Assembly (NCBI GenBank): GCA_934047225.1
Contig: OW203987.1
Span: 9,451,501-9,515,500, forward strand
DNA length: 64,000 nt
Direction of reading: 5' to 3'
Source of the DNA: Ypsolopha sequella
Taxonomy: Eukaryota; Arthropoda; Insecta; Lepidoptera; Ypsolophidae
Shown here: positions 35,621 to 47,179 of the stretch, piece after piece
Numbering within the stretch: position 1 is the first letter of the stretch
Layout: every line of letters begins with the position of its first letter
The notes under the pieces: model-generated
What the model was told of the DNA's origin: nothing
The model's input: the letters and a program-made list of their open reading frames with translations, nothing else
The model's database searches: none
Translations under genes and position numbers: made by a program

Positions 35621-36300
35621 GAGTGTGTATTATATTCCTGAAAGAAATATATATTTTTTCTTTTTTATGTAGTATTGCTAGATTCTTCAAACCAGGAAGA
35701 ATAAATTATGGTTTTGCAGAAACTATCATCTTTACTATGAATCAAAAGTTCGAGCACAAACACAAGCACCTGACCTCTCATAAACAACTAGAAAAACACA
35801 CGGTTAATCGCTTGTCGCAAAGAAAAGTTCATCAGGCAGGAACCATCCGAAAACGGTGATGTTCGTTGGTGTATTATTACATTACATTATCATAGGTATA
35901 TACTTAGATAGCAAAAATGCATTCAGTCAAATTAAGACGTTATTTCGTCGAAATAACATTCAATTTCAGTTGTATACAATCGTTATTACATCCAATTGGA
36001 GATGAGCACTGACCTCATAAACAAAGACAGTGTGATCAGATCTAGTATTATATTACCTTTTTAGATGTTCCGAACAGTACGCGCCATTTCTCATAGCTAT
36101 GCCTATCGCCATTGAGTAGGCGCGTGCGAGCGATGTTAGTTTCATTTCATTCACTCTCAAGTATTTGATTACCGAAAGAGAGGTACGATAAAACGGGCAC
36201 TGTCGCGGTGAGCAAGTTGTTTGTTCTTAGGAAATCAAATTGATTAAAAACAAAATCTTGATTGTCAAAAGTGGTAGATACATTACATTTAGTAATTTTG
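35621..36300. other. No gene recognised
   Basis: Sequence upstream of the Crypton gene, possibly partly inside that element, but no terminal repeat was found to define its boundary. Confidence 0.4.
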
Positions 36301-36315
36301 AAAGAATAGGCAGCG

Positions 36316-36345
36316 GCTCAGAATAAGGATATTCCTTATTCTGAG
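36316..36345. promoter_or_regulatory. Perfect 13-bp-arm palindrome upstream of the recombinase gene
   Basis: CTCAGAATAAGGA and TCCTTATTCTGAG are separated by three bases, set among GCAGCGG repeats about 320 bases before the recombinase start codon. It could be a protein-binding site or a terminus-related structure; no function is known. Confidence 0.35.
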
Positions 36346-36666
36346 GGCAGCGGTGCAGCGGCTGAGCGTGAACCGAAGGGCGCGCGCGCTTATACCGCCA
36401 TCTTTCCGAAATCAAGCGGAACCACTACGAACCTACCTTTACTAGGAAAGAAAGTAATCTCCACTTGAGCCGTGAATCCGATTGAATTCGATTGTTTTGA
36501 ACCAGTAGCTCTATCTAGCTACAAATTTGAAACTAAAAATCGAATTACGCTTCAAAGTAGGGCGGTTGTCAGTCCTCTAGTATTTCGTCCATGCTACTAG
36601 TAGGCGCGAAAGCATCGCGAAAGTAATTAATTTTCTTGTTTGAGTTCTTTTTCAAAAGTTTTAAAC

Positions 36667-37903
36667 ATGTCTAGTGACGAAGACATAGATCTAACGCCCG
36701 ATTTTATTAAAGAAAGGGCAAAAACAGTTGTCGAAAATATATTACCGCCGAACTCGAAAGAAAGATATGTAAAGGCATACGACGAATTTATGAAATGGCG
36801 GTCAGAAAAAAAAGTGAAATCTCTTTCTGAAAGTGTTTTTATATCATATTTTGATGAATTATCTAAGAGGCTACAACCTTCCAGTTTATGGTGCTTTTAT
36901 TCCATGCTAAAATCTACAATGATGACAAAACATGACGTGAATTTGAAAGATTTTTCTAAACTTACTGCTTTCTTGAAAAGGCAGTCTGACGGCTTTAAAA
37001 GCAAGAAACCGAAGGTATTTACTGCAGAAGAAGTACAGAAATTCTTAAATGAAGCTCCGGATCAAATGTATTTAGCAATAAAGGTACCTACGTATTTACT
37101 TGCCCTTTTTAATAAGTTACCAAAATATTTCACAAAAATACTATGCGAATTTGGTGCCTTTAATACAACTTATGTCTTTTTTACAGGTTGTTCTAATTTT
37201 TGGGATATCGGGAGCCTGCAGAACCGTGGAATTGACAAACTTGACAATAGAAAATGTAGAAAAACATAACAAATTACTACTCATAAAACTGCCTTACACA
37301 AAAACTAAAATTGACCGGTCATTTGTTGTGCATGAAGAATTTGCAAATTATGTTGAAAAATATCAAGCTCTTCGGCCTGAAAACGTGGATACAAATCGTT
37401 TTTTTCTTAATTACAGTAAAGGAAAATGCCACAGACAAGTAATAGGAAAAAACAAATTTACAGGCATGCCAAAGCAAATTGCCACATATTTAAAACTGAG
37501 TAACGTAGAGTTATACACCGGGCATTGCTTTCGCAGAATATCAGCGACTCTATTGGCTGATTCCGGAGCCAACCTCACTCTGTTAAAAAGGCACGGCGGC
37601 TCGAAGTCCAGCAAAGTGGCCGAAGGTTATATCGAAGATTCGGTGGCAAACAAAAGCAAAATTACTTCTAAAATAACAGAAAATATAAACTTGAAATCAC
37701 CACGTCAAAGCACATCATCTGAGCCATTTTTTAATGAAGAAAATAGTACCAGTCAACTACCGCCATTTACGATGCAAGAACCTCAAGTCACTCAAACTCA
37801 AGTCTTATCATCACAAACTCATACTCAAACTATAAATATTCCTAAAAAGAACGTGACCATTTCTCTTACAAATTGTAATAATTTTACTATTAATTTTAAT
37901 TAA
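36667..37903 (+). CDS. Crypton-type tyrosine recombinase, two exons, apparently intact
   Basis: Proposed CDS: join of 36667-37083 and 37187-37903, 377 residues. The 103-base intron begins AAG|GTACCT and ends TTTTTTACAG|GTTG; both exons join in phase 0 with no frame disruption. The N-terminal ~135 residues are the DNA-binding (core) part; the catalytic part follows: GACRTVEL (R151), a Lys-rich KTKID loop (K178/K180), GHCFRRIS (H252-x2-R255), KRHGG (H275) and EGYIEDS (nucleophile Y287). This R-K-HxxR-H-Y set and the phrases LYTGHCFRR and LADSGANLTLLKRHGG are typical of Crypton-type YR elements of insects. The Trp often following RHGG is Ser here. The C-terminal ~85 residues are Ser/Gln/Thr-rich. 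AATAAA follows at about 37924. An in-frame TTG upstream at 36640 is unlikely to be the start. It could be an active transposon gene or a domesticated copy; the element ends were not found. Confidence 0.85.
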
Positions 37904-38004
37904 ATACACATTTTTTTCCTCTTAATAAATGTTCATTGAAACCTGCTGTCTTGTTGTTTACTTACCTCACAATCGATATGTAAAGCAGAGTATTTATCTC
38001 GGGC

Positions 38005-38085
38005 GTAAGCATCAATTGCATACTCGAGTTAATTAGCGCCTTCGCTTCGCTCAGGCGCCAAAAACCTCGTATGCAATTGATGTCA
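38005..38085. repeat. Short palindromic element 3' of the recombinase gene
   Basis: CATCAATTGCATACTCGAG pairs with CTCGTATGCAATTGATG around a centre 'gcgccttcgcttcgctcaggcgcc' that is itself partly palindromic. The layout (…gggcgtaa-gca…actcgaGTTA… centre with CTTCGCTC) resembles the head of the 390-bp family, with different stem sequence. Confidence 0.65.
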
Positions 38086-38162
38086 TACAGCCCTTGGTTA
38101 ATAATCTACTATTAATAATAATATCAATAGGAAATGTCAGACACAATACATTTAATGCTGCA

Positions 38163-38316
38163 CTGCCATCTATTGGCAAGTAGAAAACAACCGTGCAAAC
38201 TAGTTTACTAGTAGTGTTTCTATCTAATAAGAGATGGCGCTCTCAGAATTTTAGTTCATGTAGTTTACTCTAGATGGCGCTTTTAAATCTAGTTCTGCTA
38301 CTGACCGCTAGATGGC
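38163..38316. promoter_or_regulatory. Cluster of four AGATGGC(GC) motifs, CTCF-like
   Basis: GAGATGGCGC (38231-38240), TAGATGGCGC (38271-38280), CTAGATGGC (38308-38316) and a reverse copy GCCATCTATTGG (38165-38176). The insect CTCF core is close to AGRTGGCGC. The cluster lies ~50-200 bases into the intron after the candidate host exon. Other readings: a decayed repeat, or coincidence. Confidence 0.35.
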
Positions 38317-38367
38317 AAACGAAGTTAAAAAAACTGATGTTACCCAGAAAAATAAGTTTAAGCTTAC

Positions 38368-38557
38368 CATGTGAAGGCAGCGCTCGCAACGACGCAGCAT
38401 CATCCTCAATTTCATCTTCGGCTTCCTCCTCTGTAATAGACGGTGGTGCTGCCCAACATCTTAATCGTACGCCGGGGTTGGGGTTACCGGGACCTCCGGC
38501 ATCCAATCTGACTCGAGGTAAACTTCTTGAACTGTATTCTCCATTTTTGCTCGAAAT
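38368..38557 (-). CDS. Candidate host-gene exon, acidic/proline-rich
   Basis: On the minus strand, a good acceptor (TTTATTTCTTGCGCAG|ATTT) and donor (CATG|GTAAGC) enclose 190 bases, open in one frame (phase 0 in, phase 1 out): ISSKNGEYSSRSLPRVRLDA, GGPGNPNPGVRLRCWAAPPS, ITEEEAEDEIEDDAASLRAL, PSHG. G+C and codon use differ sharply from the A+T-rich surroundings and no transposon motif is present. I do not recognise the protein. It is phase-compatible with the candidate exon at 52355-52476 on the same strand. The plus-strand open frame here is its shadow. Confidence 0.55.
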
Positions 38558-38599
38558 CTGCGCAAGAAATAAAACGGTTGAAAAAATTGAAAAAACGAA

Positions 38600-39139
38600 A
38601 CAAATATTCGAAGCATCGGTTTATGGAAACCTTTGCAGCAACATAACTTAAAAAATGAGAATCTTTAGCAAAATACACAGTTACACCTGAAAATGCTTGC
38701 CAGTCTTCTTTTTTAAAAGATTTATTTTACAAGACCAAAACAAGAGGCAAAAAGATTTTGTTTGTCCAAGCTCTACTAGTCACGCAATATAAGACATCTG
38801 CGAGAGCATTGACTCATGCGACCACGTAACATAAACAATCGGTTTAATCATTGACTCACATTACACGCGTGTCAGATAAACGGCCCGCATTCATATACTA
38901 TTAGCAGCTGCCACTGTAAAGCTTTTAATTCAATCACGTCAAACGATACCGCACCGATAACACGGAAATTAATTTTACATATTTGTGATTGTAGCGTATA
39001 GATAACCGAAAAACCGTTGGGAGTTTAGAGGAAACACAGAATGGTTCCGTAATTAAGTGATCGTTTAAATGTTTTTTTTTATTGTTTTAATGCTAATAAA
39101 TTAATAATAAATGAGATTAAAAAAATCCTATTCACAAAC
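38600..39139. other. No gene recognised
   Basis: Intron-like A+T-rich sequence. Confidence 0.4.
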
Positions 39140-39415
39140 AAAGACATAAAACTTGAACCTGCTCTCGGTTCTGCACAACAAATACAATTTAGGAAAAACT
39201 ATTATAGAAGGAAAAGTAGAGGGGAAACGGGGAAGAGGCAGAAGAAGACAACCTAAGACCTAATATTAAGGAAGTGACAGAGATCTGCAAACTCTGATCT
39301 GTAAACAAAATGTTCATAATATAATTGAAGCGCCTTAAAATTCGGACAAAGTTTAGAGAGATGGTAGCCGACGCCCGTCAGTGCAAGAAGAAGCAGAATG
39401 AAAATAAAATCGTAT
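39140..39415 (+). pseudogene. RTE-type LINE C-terminal remnant
   Basis: Broken reading gives IIEGKVEGKRGRGRRRQP and later KVREMVADARQC with stops between, the same C-terminal region as the remnant at 7394-7690 ('EGK.EGKRGRGR', 'W..MV.DA...C'). Heavily decayed. Confidence 0.65.
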
Positions 39416-39746
39416 TAAATAATTATATTATGTATTTCTTATAATTGTTTTCTTACGACAAGTTAATTTCTTAACTCGTTATTTGTCTAACTAAAAACTC
39501 GTTATAACGGTTTCCCTTTCTAGTGGGCGGTGTACAAAACAAATATTGATAGAAAACCGCAAATCGATGTACAGGATAGCCTTTGACTAAAGTCAAAGAG
39601 GATAGCCGTTTGGTACACGGGTACTTTAGGTTAAAACAATCATTTTGAGCGGTAGTTTTTAAAAATATTCCTATGGGGGGGGGGCAAATATATCTTACGC
39701 CAAATTTGTCTTATTATACTCATACGTAACCCCAAAAAGGCGATTT

Positions 39747-40145
39747 AATAGTAGTTTATGCTACAAGGGCGCAAAGGAATAAATTACGAGGACGATTTAA
39801 AACACGAGCGTAGCGAGTGTTTTAAACGTAACCGAGTAATTTATTGCTTTTACGCCCGTGTATCATACTACATTTTTCAATGCATAGTGTGAGGAAATGA
39901 AAACAAATATAATCTTGTGAACTTTAAATTATGACTGGCTCAAAAGGATTGTATCCAGAGCCGTTAAACAGTGGAAAAAAAAAAGTATAACATCTATGGT
40001 ACACAGAAAAAGCTGCAGGTTAGCCAACCATTGGAAACAAATTAAAAAAAATAATAATAATAAAGCCCTAGGGCAAAATAATCGACTTTCTGTTCGGTTT
40101 TGATGCATAAAAAGTGGGCCTTTACGAGCACATGCATTGAAAAAA
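39747..40145 (+). repeat. ~390-bp repeat with palindromic head, copy B
   Basis: 'atagtagtttatgctacaagggcgcaaaggaataaattacgagg ... gagcgtagcgag ... ccgagtaatttattgc' and a tail ending 'gcattgaaaa'. Close to copy C at 50.4 kb. Confidence 0.92.
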
Positions 40146-42470
40146 ATATTTACCTTTACTATTTTTTTTTATTGTAAAAAGTATACGAGTATGCCTCAGT
40201 TTCGAATTTGACAAAAGAACTACATTTTTATAAAACAAGATTGGCATATTGGCCTAAAATGTGAACATCGGAAAACCCATATTTTCCGAAGATGTTCTAT
40301 GTTTGTACTAGTCTTCTACTTTCGCTAAGACACAAAAGGGTAAACGACTCGAAGCACTATTTTAAGAACATCGTAATCAAGAACTAGTCAGTCCACATAA
40401 TCCAGTCCTTGGCTTTGCTCACTCTCGGCTCGAGTAAATAATAGACGGTATCAAAAGTAAATGAGATTGGATAGACCGACCGGACGGCGGCGTGGGAACC
40501 TTTGTACAACTAGACTGGCAGTTAATACCGGATCTAGGCAAGGCCTTCTACAGCAAGCTTGCTTTTCATAGTCAGGTGCTTTGGAGAGGGTGAGCAAAAG
40601 CTCACAAATTGTCGGATAATTATTTTCTGTTTACGTGTATATGAATTTTAATGGATTGCTATTATCAGCAATTAATTGACATTACATTTTCTCTTTACCT
40701 ATCTCTACCTGTATATATCTATTCGAATTTTCCGGATTAATCCGCTTTTTAATTTGAAAACTGGATGGATTTTTATACAGTTTTCATTGTTATCTAACGG
40801 TCACATTAGAAAAGATCAAAAGTATATTTGTTTCATTGAGCTATTACCAGCTATTAAGCACTTAAGCAAGTGACTATTTTTTAGTGAAAGAAGTCAGAAC
40901 AAAGTGTCCAACAGGAGTTTTCCTCTAAAGCGCGGGCGGGCTGCAAGCAAAACGTATGCTTGATAAAACTAGCCAATTCTAATCCAGAGGTCTTTGTGCC
41001 GCGATTAGAATTACACGATTCAATAAATAAATAGACAAATTACAGAGCCATCATACCAAGGGCGGATCCAGGAAAATAAATTTTCTAGGTGTCTTTGCCA
41101 AACCTATCTAACCTTATCAATGCCATGTAAAAAGTGCACCCGAATCGAATCGAAAAGTCGAGTCAAATGTATGGAATGGGTGCCCCTGCCTCCTCCTTGT
41201 ATCCGTCAATCATGAATAAAAACACTACGGAAATGTCCATAGACGTCGAATGTCGAATCTCAGAAGAATATTACCTATTATAGGTAAATAGAACAATATA
41301 ATATTGTTCTGAGTGTCGAACAGACTAGACTAGGAGCCGCGAGAACCTGTGAATGGGACAAATAGTTGATGCGTGACGATGTCGGTGCGAGTGTCACTCG
41401 ATACTGTAAGTGTATATCTTCTTACGTCCTTGTGTCTACTCTATGTGCAGACTGGATTGAATTGAATACTACCTATATACGTATATTATTATGTATTTCT
41501 TAGGTTGATTTATTAATATTGAAACAATAAAAATATATTTTTGCTCGTTGTATTTCTGCCCACGGTATTTTTATGTTGGTCAGTCAGCTGTGAGCTATCT
41601 ACACCTACCTTTATCATCCATCACACACAAACCGTGTTGGTTTAAGTGATGTGAACTATGATTAATTAAATGAATGTAATAATGTGTTAAATAAATAATA
41701 ATAATATGTATGTGTATTCGAATGATAGAGTATTTTAAAATTTACATAGGCACATTATTTAGCTAGATTGTTACATGTATACCATTATTCTAGTCTTACA
41801 TTAATAATATCAATTACGTAATTTATCTTGGCTTTTTTTACAGAGGAACCCAAAGAGAGAAATTAGCACATAAATAATTTCAAAACGCACCCTATGCAAA
41901 TGACATACTTTATATGAAAAATAGAAGAGAAATCCAATTTGTATGGAATCTAAACAGCAACTTTACTGCCGACTCATTTTGCATAAAGCTTCTTTGAACT
42001 AAACAAGGCGTTGTGAAAGATGGCGTTAAACATAAATATACATCAAATATGACCCAATTTCGTGCTAGAGCTTCCATTTTATGGCCATGGCAGCAACTCT
42101 GCTTTTACAACATATTTGTACCAACTAGCAGTCATAATTTACGCTCTATTCTAGTTCTTAACTCTTGTGAATTAAGGGCTTACTGAGAATTGTGTCCAGT
42201 GTCCAGGGAAATGTAATCCGACATGGAAGAGGACACTGCACCTAATAGAAAGATATAAATAGGTCGGAGAAACCGTTGTGAAACCAGAAAGGGCTAGACT
42301 GTCCGCTTGATATTCGAACCTTTTCACTGTTCAACGTTTCACACAGCAAAGATTCATTTTAATCTGGGCTCTAAAACAGATTTCCTAAATTGAGTTAAGT
42401 ATTGACTATTACTTTTTTCCGAAATTTGGTTAATGTAAAGAAATTGGAGGGCTGAAACGGGGAAGATATT
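40146..42470. other. No gene recognised
   Basis: Small palindromes at 41275-41315 (ACCTATTATAGGT and AGAACAATATAATATTGTTCT). 'gggcggatccagg' near 41060 is a phrase seen in dispersed repeats. No coding sequence supported. Confidence 0.4.
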
Positions 42471-42471
42471 T

Positions 42472-42998
42472 TAGGGTTCCGTATACCTGAAGGGTGCCAA
42501 GCGGGACCCTATCACTAAGCCTCCGCTGTCTGTATGTCTGTCTGTCACAGGGGTCTACAGCTTCAGCCGTTATAGGTAAGGTAGCCAGTTGAAGTATTCA
42601 CAGAATACGTTATACTATGATGACATCTATTAAAGGAAACGATAAAAAAAATTAAACCCAAGGGGGGTTCCAATACAAGAAAAAAAAAACTAATAAGTAG
42701 CGGTTTTTTAACTTTATCATGTCCGCCAACCTTATCTCCGAAACAAGAGAACTGAAAATTATGAAAAAAATCATAGGCGATTAGGTAAAGATTTCAGGAA
42801 AAATATAAGGGTTCCGTGCACAGCGAGATCCGCGAATTAAATTGTTTGTCAGACGCTACAATTTTAGCGGCTTGTTTGTGTCGCCTAAATTTTGCTATAA
42901 CGTCTATATTACATCTATTTACCATGTTTTTAGGGTTCCGTACCCGTATTTTGTGGTGGTACGGAACCCTCATGCGTGATCCCGACTTGCACTTGCAC
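42472..42998 (+). repeat. 'gggttccgt' SINE-like repeat, two parts
   Basis: 42472-42825 runs 'gggttccgtatacctgaagggtgcc ... gggttccgtgcacagcgag'; 42934-42998 adds 'gggttccgtacccg ... ggtacggaaccc ... cgacttgcacttgcac'. GTCTGTCTGTC microsatellite near 42535. Confidence 0.75.
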
Positions 42999-43402
42999 AA
43001 ATTATTTTTAAATACGTATAAGCTTACATAATCTTTACTAATAAAGTAAAGACTACGTGATTCAATGCGCAAAGCCACGGACAAATCACGTTTTTATGTA
43101 GAGTTTACATCAAAAACATACAGTGACAAGTGTGCATTACCAGTACAATACACAGTTCAGTTAGCGAACAACACGTACATGCTAGGGTACCAGACGATGA
43201 CGTCATCGGCTCCAGCTCAGCCCAATCCTGGCTTCAATTACCATTCGTCGCCACACCGCACATCTGCGTTTTCGTTCATTACTCAAATGGTATATTATTA
43301 GCAAGATTAGTTACAAAGGTTAAGGACCTTCTTGCTTTGATATAACCAGATATAACATACGTTCCGGTGACATGGAAGATGCATCAGTCTTCTGGTAGTA
43401 TA
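42999..43402. other. No assured gene; CRE palindrome present
   Basis: Two overlapping plus frames (about 43065-43345) have no family motif. The stretch 43150-43215 has an arthropod-initiator-like TTCAGTTAG and a perfect TGACGTCA (43198-43205), so a promoter is possible but unproven. Confidence 0.3.
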
Positions 43403-43641
43403 CTGGGCGTTAAGATGACGTTGCGGAAGCTGGAAACTGGCATTAGTACTCATCTATACGAACAACTTTTCGTAATGGAGCCAAACCATGAATCGCGAAA
43501 AAAAAATCTGCTGTTCCATAGAAAAGTGACATAGCTTTTTTTCCTCGATTTTTATTTTTTTTTTTTTTTCACGAAAGGTTGGCTGTTTGGCCGAGTACTA
43601 CCGCCAGTTTTCGGCTTCCGCAACTTCATCTTAACACCCTG
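43403..43641. mobile_element. MITE with TA duplication, 239 bp
   Basis: TA flanks CTGGGCGTTAAGATGACGTT and its inverted partner 'aacttcatcttaacaccctg'; pairing continues through 'gcggaagc' and 'actggc..tagtactc'. The interior shares 'gaacaactttt...atggagccaa' with the element at 48692-48927. Contains a T-rich run. Confidence 0.82.
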
Positions 43642-44082
43642 TATAAAGGATGAAACGGCATTGCATAATTCTGCACACGTGCGCTGAATGCAGCTCGAGA
43701 CTGCGGATGACATAGCACTATGTGGTTAAATTTTTAGTAGATTTTAGCCGTTATTTCAGCGTAATAAGATCTGCCATTGGGAAGGTTGACGTGTGACCGA
43801 CCGTACTTTGGTATCTATAAAGCTATTCCACCGTTAGGAATCGAAGAATTATTGTTATTGATCCCATTAGAGTGGAGAGTTGTGTCGTTTTGAAACATAT
43901 TACCTTTGTAGATCGTTTATTTTACTGTGACAACGAAGATTAGCGCACATTTACAAAATACGGACAAAATCATGAACGCATTCAATTCACTTTATTAACC
44001 ATTCGACATTATTATGTACTTAGATACGCCAATTCATATACAATAAGTATTTGGTGTTATGTTGTATAATATGCTATATTAA

Positions 44083-44243
44083 AGCCGATTCTGAAGGCTT
44101 TAATTTTAGTTTTAGTGCTGTCAAAACTTAATTTCATTCATTGCAACATAGTCCTTGAAGGTTAGAAACAGAATCTAAATTGCTTTGGAATAATTTCATG
44201 TTTGACAGCACTAAAACAAAAATTAAAGCCTTCAGCATCGGCT
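44083..44243. mobile_element. 161-bp MITE, copy 2
   Basis: AGCCGATTCTGAAGGCTTTA at the left and the matching inverted end 'aagccttcagcatcggct'; same length and layout as 14418-14578. Confidence 0.85.
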
Positions 44244-44246
44244 ACA

Positions 44247-44690
44247 CTGCACTGCTAAGGTTGCCATGCCAACTCTCGAAGGAACCAACCCGGGAGAATT
44301 GAACAAATCGGTGGGCGGTAATATTCGTATATTTTTCAATTTGTTTTGTTTGCAAGTATGTAATATTTGTTGGTATTTGAACACATAATCATAAAAGATT
44401 TACATGAAAAATCAAACTTTATTTTGTCCTTGAATTTTCGCGCGATTCCCCAACTTAGCAAGATTATGTTGATCGTAAGAACTCCAAGTTTATGGTGTTT
44501 GAGGACCCGAGCGCGTTTACGTCCCGGGGTAGAATGAGTTCTGCTAGTCTAGCATAGCAAACCATATCGAGCTCGATAGCGCGTGATACAGTGCTCTCTT
44601 TCACTCTGTTGATCTACCTAGAGAGAGTTAGACATGTTGTATCGAGTTAAATACGGCTGATGATACCTTAATTATGACAAACTAGTCAAG
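44247..44690. other. No gene recognised
   Basis: Nothing supportable. Confidence 0.4.
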
Positions 44691-44698
44691 TGTGATGA

Positions 44699-44798
44699 GG
44701 ATGAGGATGACTGAGGACCGCCAAGAGTGGCGTAATATTGGGGAGGCCTATGTCCAGCAGTGGACGAATACGGGCTGATGGATGGATGGATGGATGGT
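44699..44798 (+). repeat. LINE/SINE 3' end with (GGAT)n tail
   Basis: 'gaccgccaagagtggcgtaatattggggaggcctatgtccagcagtggacgaatacgggctgatgga' followed by GGAT repeats. This is a common lepidopteran retroposon 3' end; a related tail closes the copy at 55258-55695. Confidence 0.8.
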
Positions 44799-45502
44799 CA
44801 AATGTGACTCTTTTAGTGAAATTCGCAAGATCAGATCCTTACCCTCATAAGCGACTTGGTGATTGACTTTGTTTGGGACAAAATACTCGTACCAATATTT
44901 AACAATTTTCCAAAAATTAAGGTAATTTCTTATTATTACGAACATGCATAGATACTAATATCACAAATGCTAACTTAATTTAAAACTGTCAAAGAAAATA
45001 CAGACTCATTTCTTTTTATGATCATCCTATAAAATTGTGTTTTAATATTTATGTAAGTAGATATTATTTACTCCGCGATTTTTCAAAGGTATGATCAGTA
45101 GAGTACGTTTGTGTGTGTAAATGTTAGAAGTCATTTACGTACATTATTTAAATACATAAATTATGTCAGAGTGTGAAGTGATACAAAGCATTACCTTACA
45201 ATTAACAACACAGTAAAGCCACAATTAGCATATAGTATGTACGAGTAAAGAGTAATATTAATAATATACTCTGTGAATTGAGTAATGATTTTAGTAAAGT
45301 ATGTAGCCCAAATTAAAAACAGGACCCATGTGTGGGAGTTGTTATACGGTTCGATGCTCTTGCGCAGACATTAGGGTTCCATTAAAGAATGGAAACCCTT
45401 ATTGAAGCCTCTGTCCGTTCGCAACATAACACAAACATTGTTGTACAGTTGTGAATGTTTACAATCATGATGTTAAGAAAAGCAGACCCTCTTTTATGAA
45501 GA

Positions 45503-45915
45503 TTAGGAGACGTCCATAAATCACGTGACTCGAATTAGGGCAGGGGAGGTAGCCGTTGAGTGTCACTAAGGTGATACAAAGGGGCGTTGGGAGATTTAAA
45601 AGTATCACGTGACATTTTACATTGCAATGATTTTGGTTGCCTAACTAATTGAGAACGTACTAATTCATTTCCGAACGAAATATACAATTAAATGGAAAGG
45701 GTCTATTCATCGGCGGCACCGGTATTGACAAAATTGAGGAATTGAAAGGAGGAAGTACTAAACAAAAAAATTTGAACATATGAAATTCTTCATAAAACCA
45801 ACTGACAGAAAAACAAGCGATTCTCGAAGGATTTCCACCGGATCAGCATCTGTTGCAAAAGGGGGTCGAAAATTTAGAAATAAAGTGTCACGTTATTTAT
45901 GGACGCCCCCTAATA
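45503..45915. mobile_element. MITE with 'CGTCCATAAATCACGTGAC' ends
   Basis: Left 'ttaggagacgtccataaatcacgtgac' and right 'gtcacgttatttatggacgccccctaa' are inverted partners. The interior is non-coding. Confidence 0.72.
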
Positions 45916-45919
45916 CATG

Positions 45920-46145
45920 TAAATTGACGGAACCCGTATATTATGTTACATGTACAAACACGTAACATGAAAAAACAAATCAACGGAAGAAAAACCCACC
46001 AGCTCACGTTTGTCCGTGTTACAATAATGATAAAAACGAAAAGCGGGTTAGCAGCCATTACTGCGATGGTACATAATTTTGGTATATTGACGGAACGGAA
46101 CCCGTATACTGGGCATACATGTATACACACACGAAACACAGTTTT
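45920..46145 (+). repeat. Dispersed repeat shared with 48965-49075
   Basis: 'ccaccagctcacgtttgtccgtgttacaataatgataaaaacgaaaagcgggttagcagc...ctgcgatggtacataat' has a close counterpart at 48975-49070. Within the copy 'gacggaacccgtat' occurs twice. Open frames here are repeat-derived. Confidence 0.6.
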
Positions 46146-47150
46146 TTCACGATGCTATGACATCACTCCACATGTTTCAAACCGACGTAAATTAATTAAA
46201 ACAACTCTTTTTTTTGTGAAGCTTTAAGTTTTGCGAATGTTAAAAACATATTCAATTCCACACGATGATTTAATGATTTAGCTGTATAAAAGCGCTGTAA
46301 AAGTGTTCTTTAAGTACATAAAGGAAAAATGGTTCCTGAGCAACATTACTGAGGAATGCGTTGATTGTAAAAGGAATTTAATCTATTACTTCTGCTTGTA
46401 TAACTATTCACAGCTGCTGTTAATAAAATGAACAATCGTAATCAAAATGGTACAAAGTTATTTATTTACTTAAAAATGGTTGTTTCTTAGTTTTACTTAG
46501 TAATTAAAATGCATGTATTCGATCATATTATTGGTGATTTATTTCGGCATGTAAGTAATTTGATTTCATTATAAGTGATAAATGATTCCAAAATGTAATT
46601 TCCCATAAACTTTACAGATCATGCAATGATTTCCACACAATCTTCTCTTACCTTACGTTCCACATAGAATCCAGGGAAGGACTGCGTGAAAAAATACAAA
46701 ATTGACATTAGTTTCTATAACGTTAAATAAATAAAACTTAGAATACTAAAATGTTTAATTCCAAACACGGATAAATTGTACCGCTCTTTTTTCCGTAATT
46801 ACAATTAACACTAACAATTCATTCCGTAGTGAGAGGCACGAGTAGTGTAGGCTAGGTATCCTAAATTATGTATAACACATTTTATGGTCCAAGTTAGACT
46901 GATTCCTGGAAGCCAAGCTCATAAAACCGAGGGCAGATAGGGGACGTGACATGTGTGACCAAGCAAGTATGTTTAGTTTACTTATACTTTGTATCTGGAC
47001 AGCGCACGAGTGCTAAAAAGGAAGACGAATAAAAAAGAATAAAGACTGAAGCAAATTAGCGAGGACTCGTCAAGCGTCCCTGTGGATCGTTTGCTGTCCT
47101 TTGATGTCTTGCTATTTATAGTAAGGCAGTAAGTATTTACAATTCCCATA
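46146..47150. other. No gene recognised
   Basis: Nothing supportable. Confidence 0.4.
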
Positions 47151-47179
47151 GCTTAAGGTGATATATCGTCCGTGCAAAG

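Noticed and set aside
35118..35690. 190-residue minus-strand open frame
   Set aside because: Long by chance in A+T-rich repeat sequence; no motif, no splice context, and it overlaps the dispersed repeat at 35.3 kb.
38274..38651. 125-residue plus-strand frame opposite the candidate exon
   Set aside because: It is the shadow of the minus-strand exon; the minus strand has the splice sites and the better protein text.
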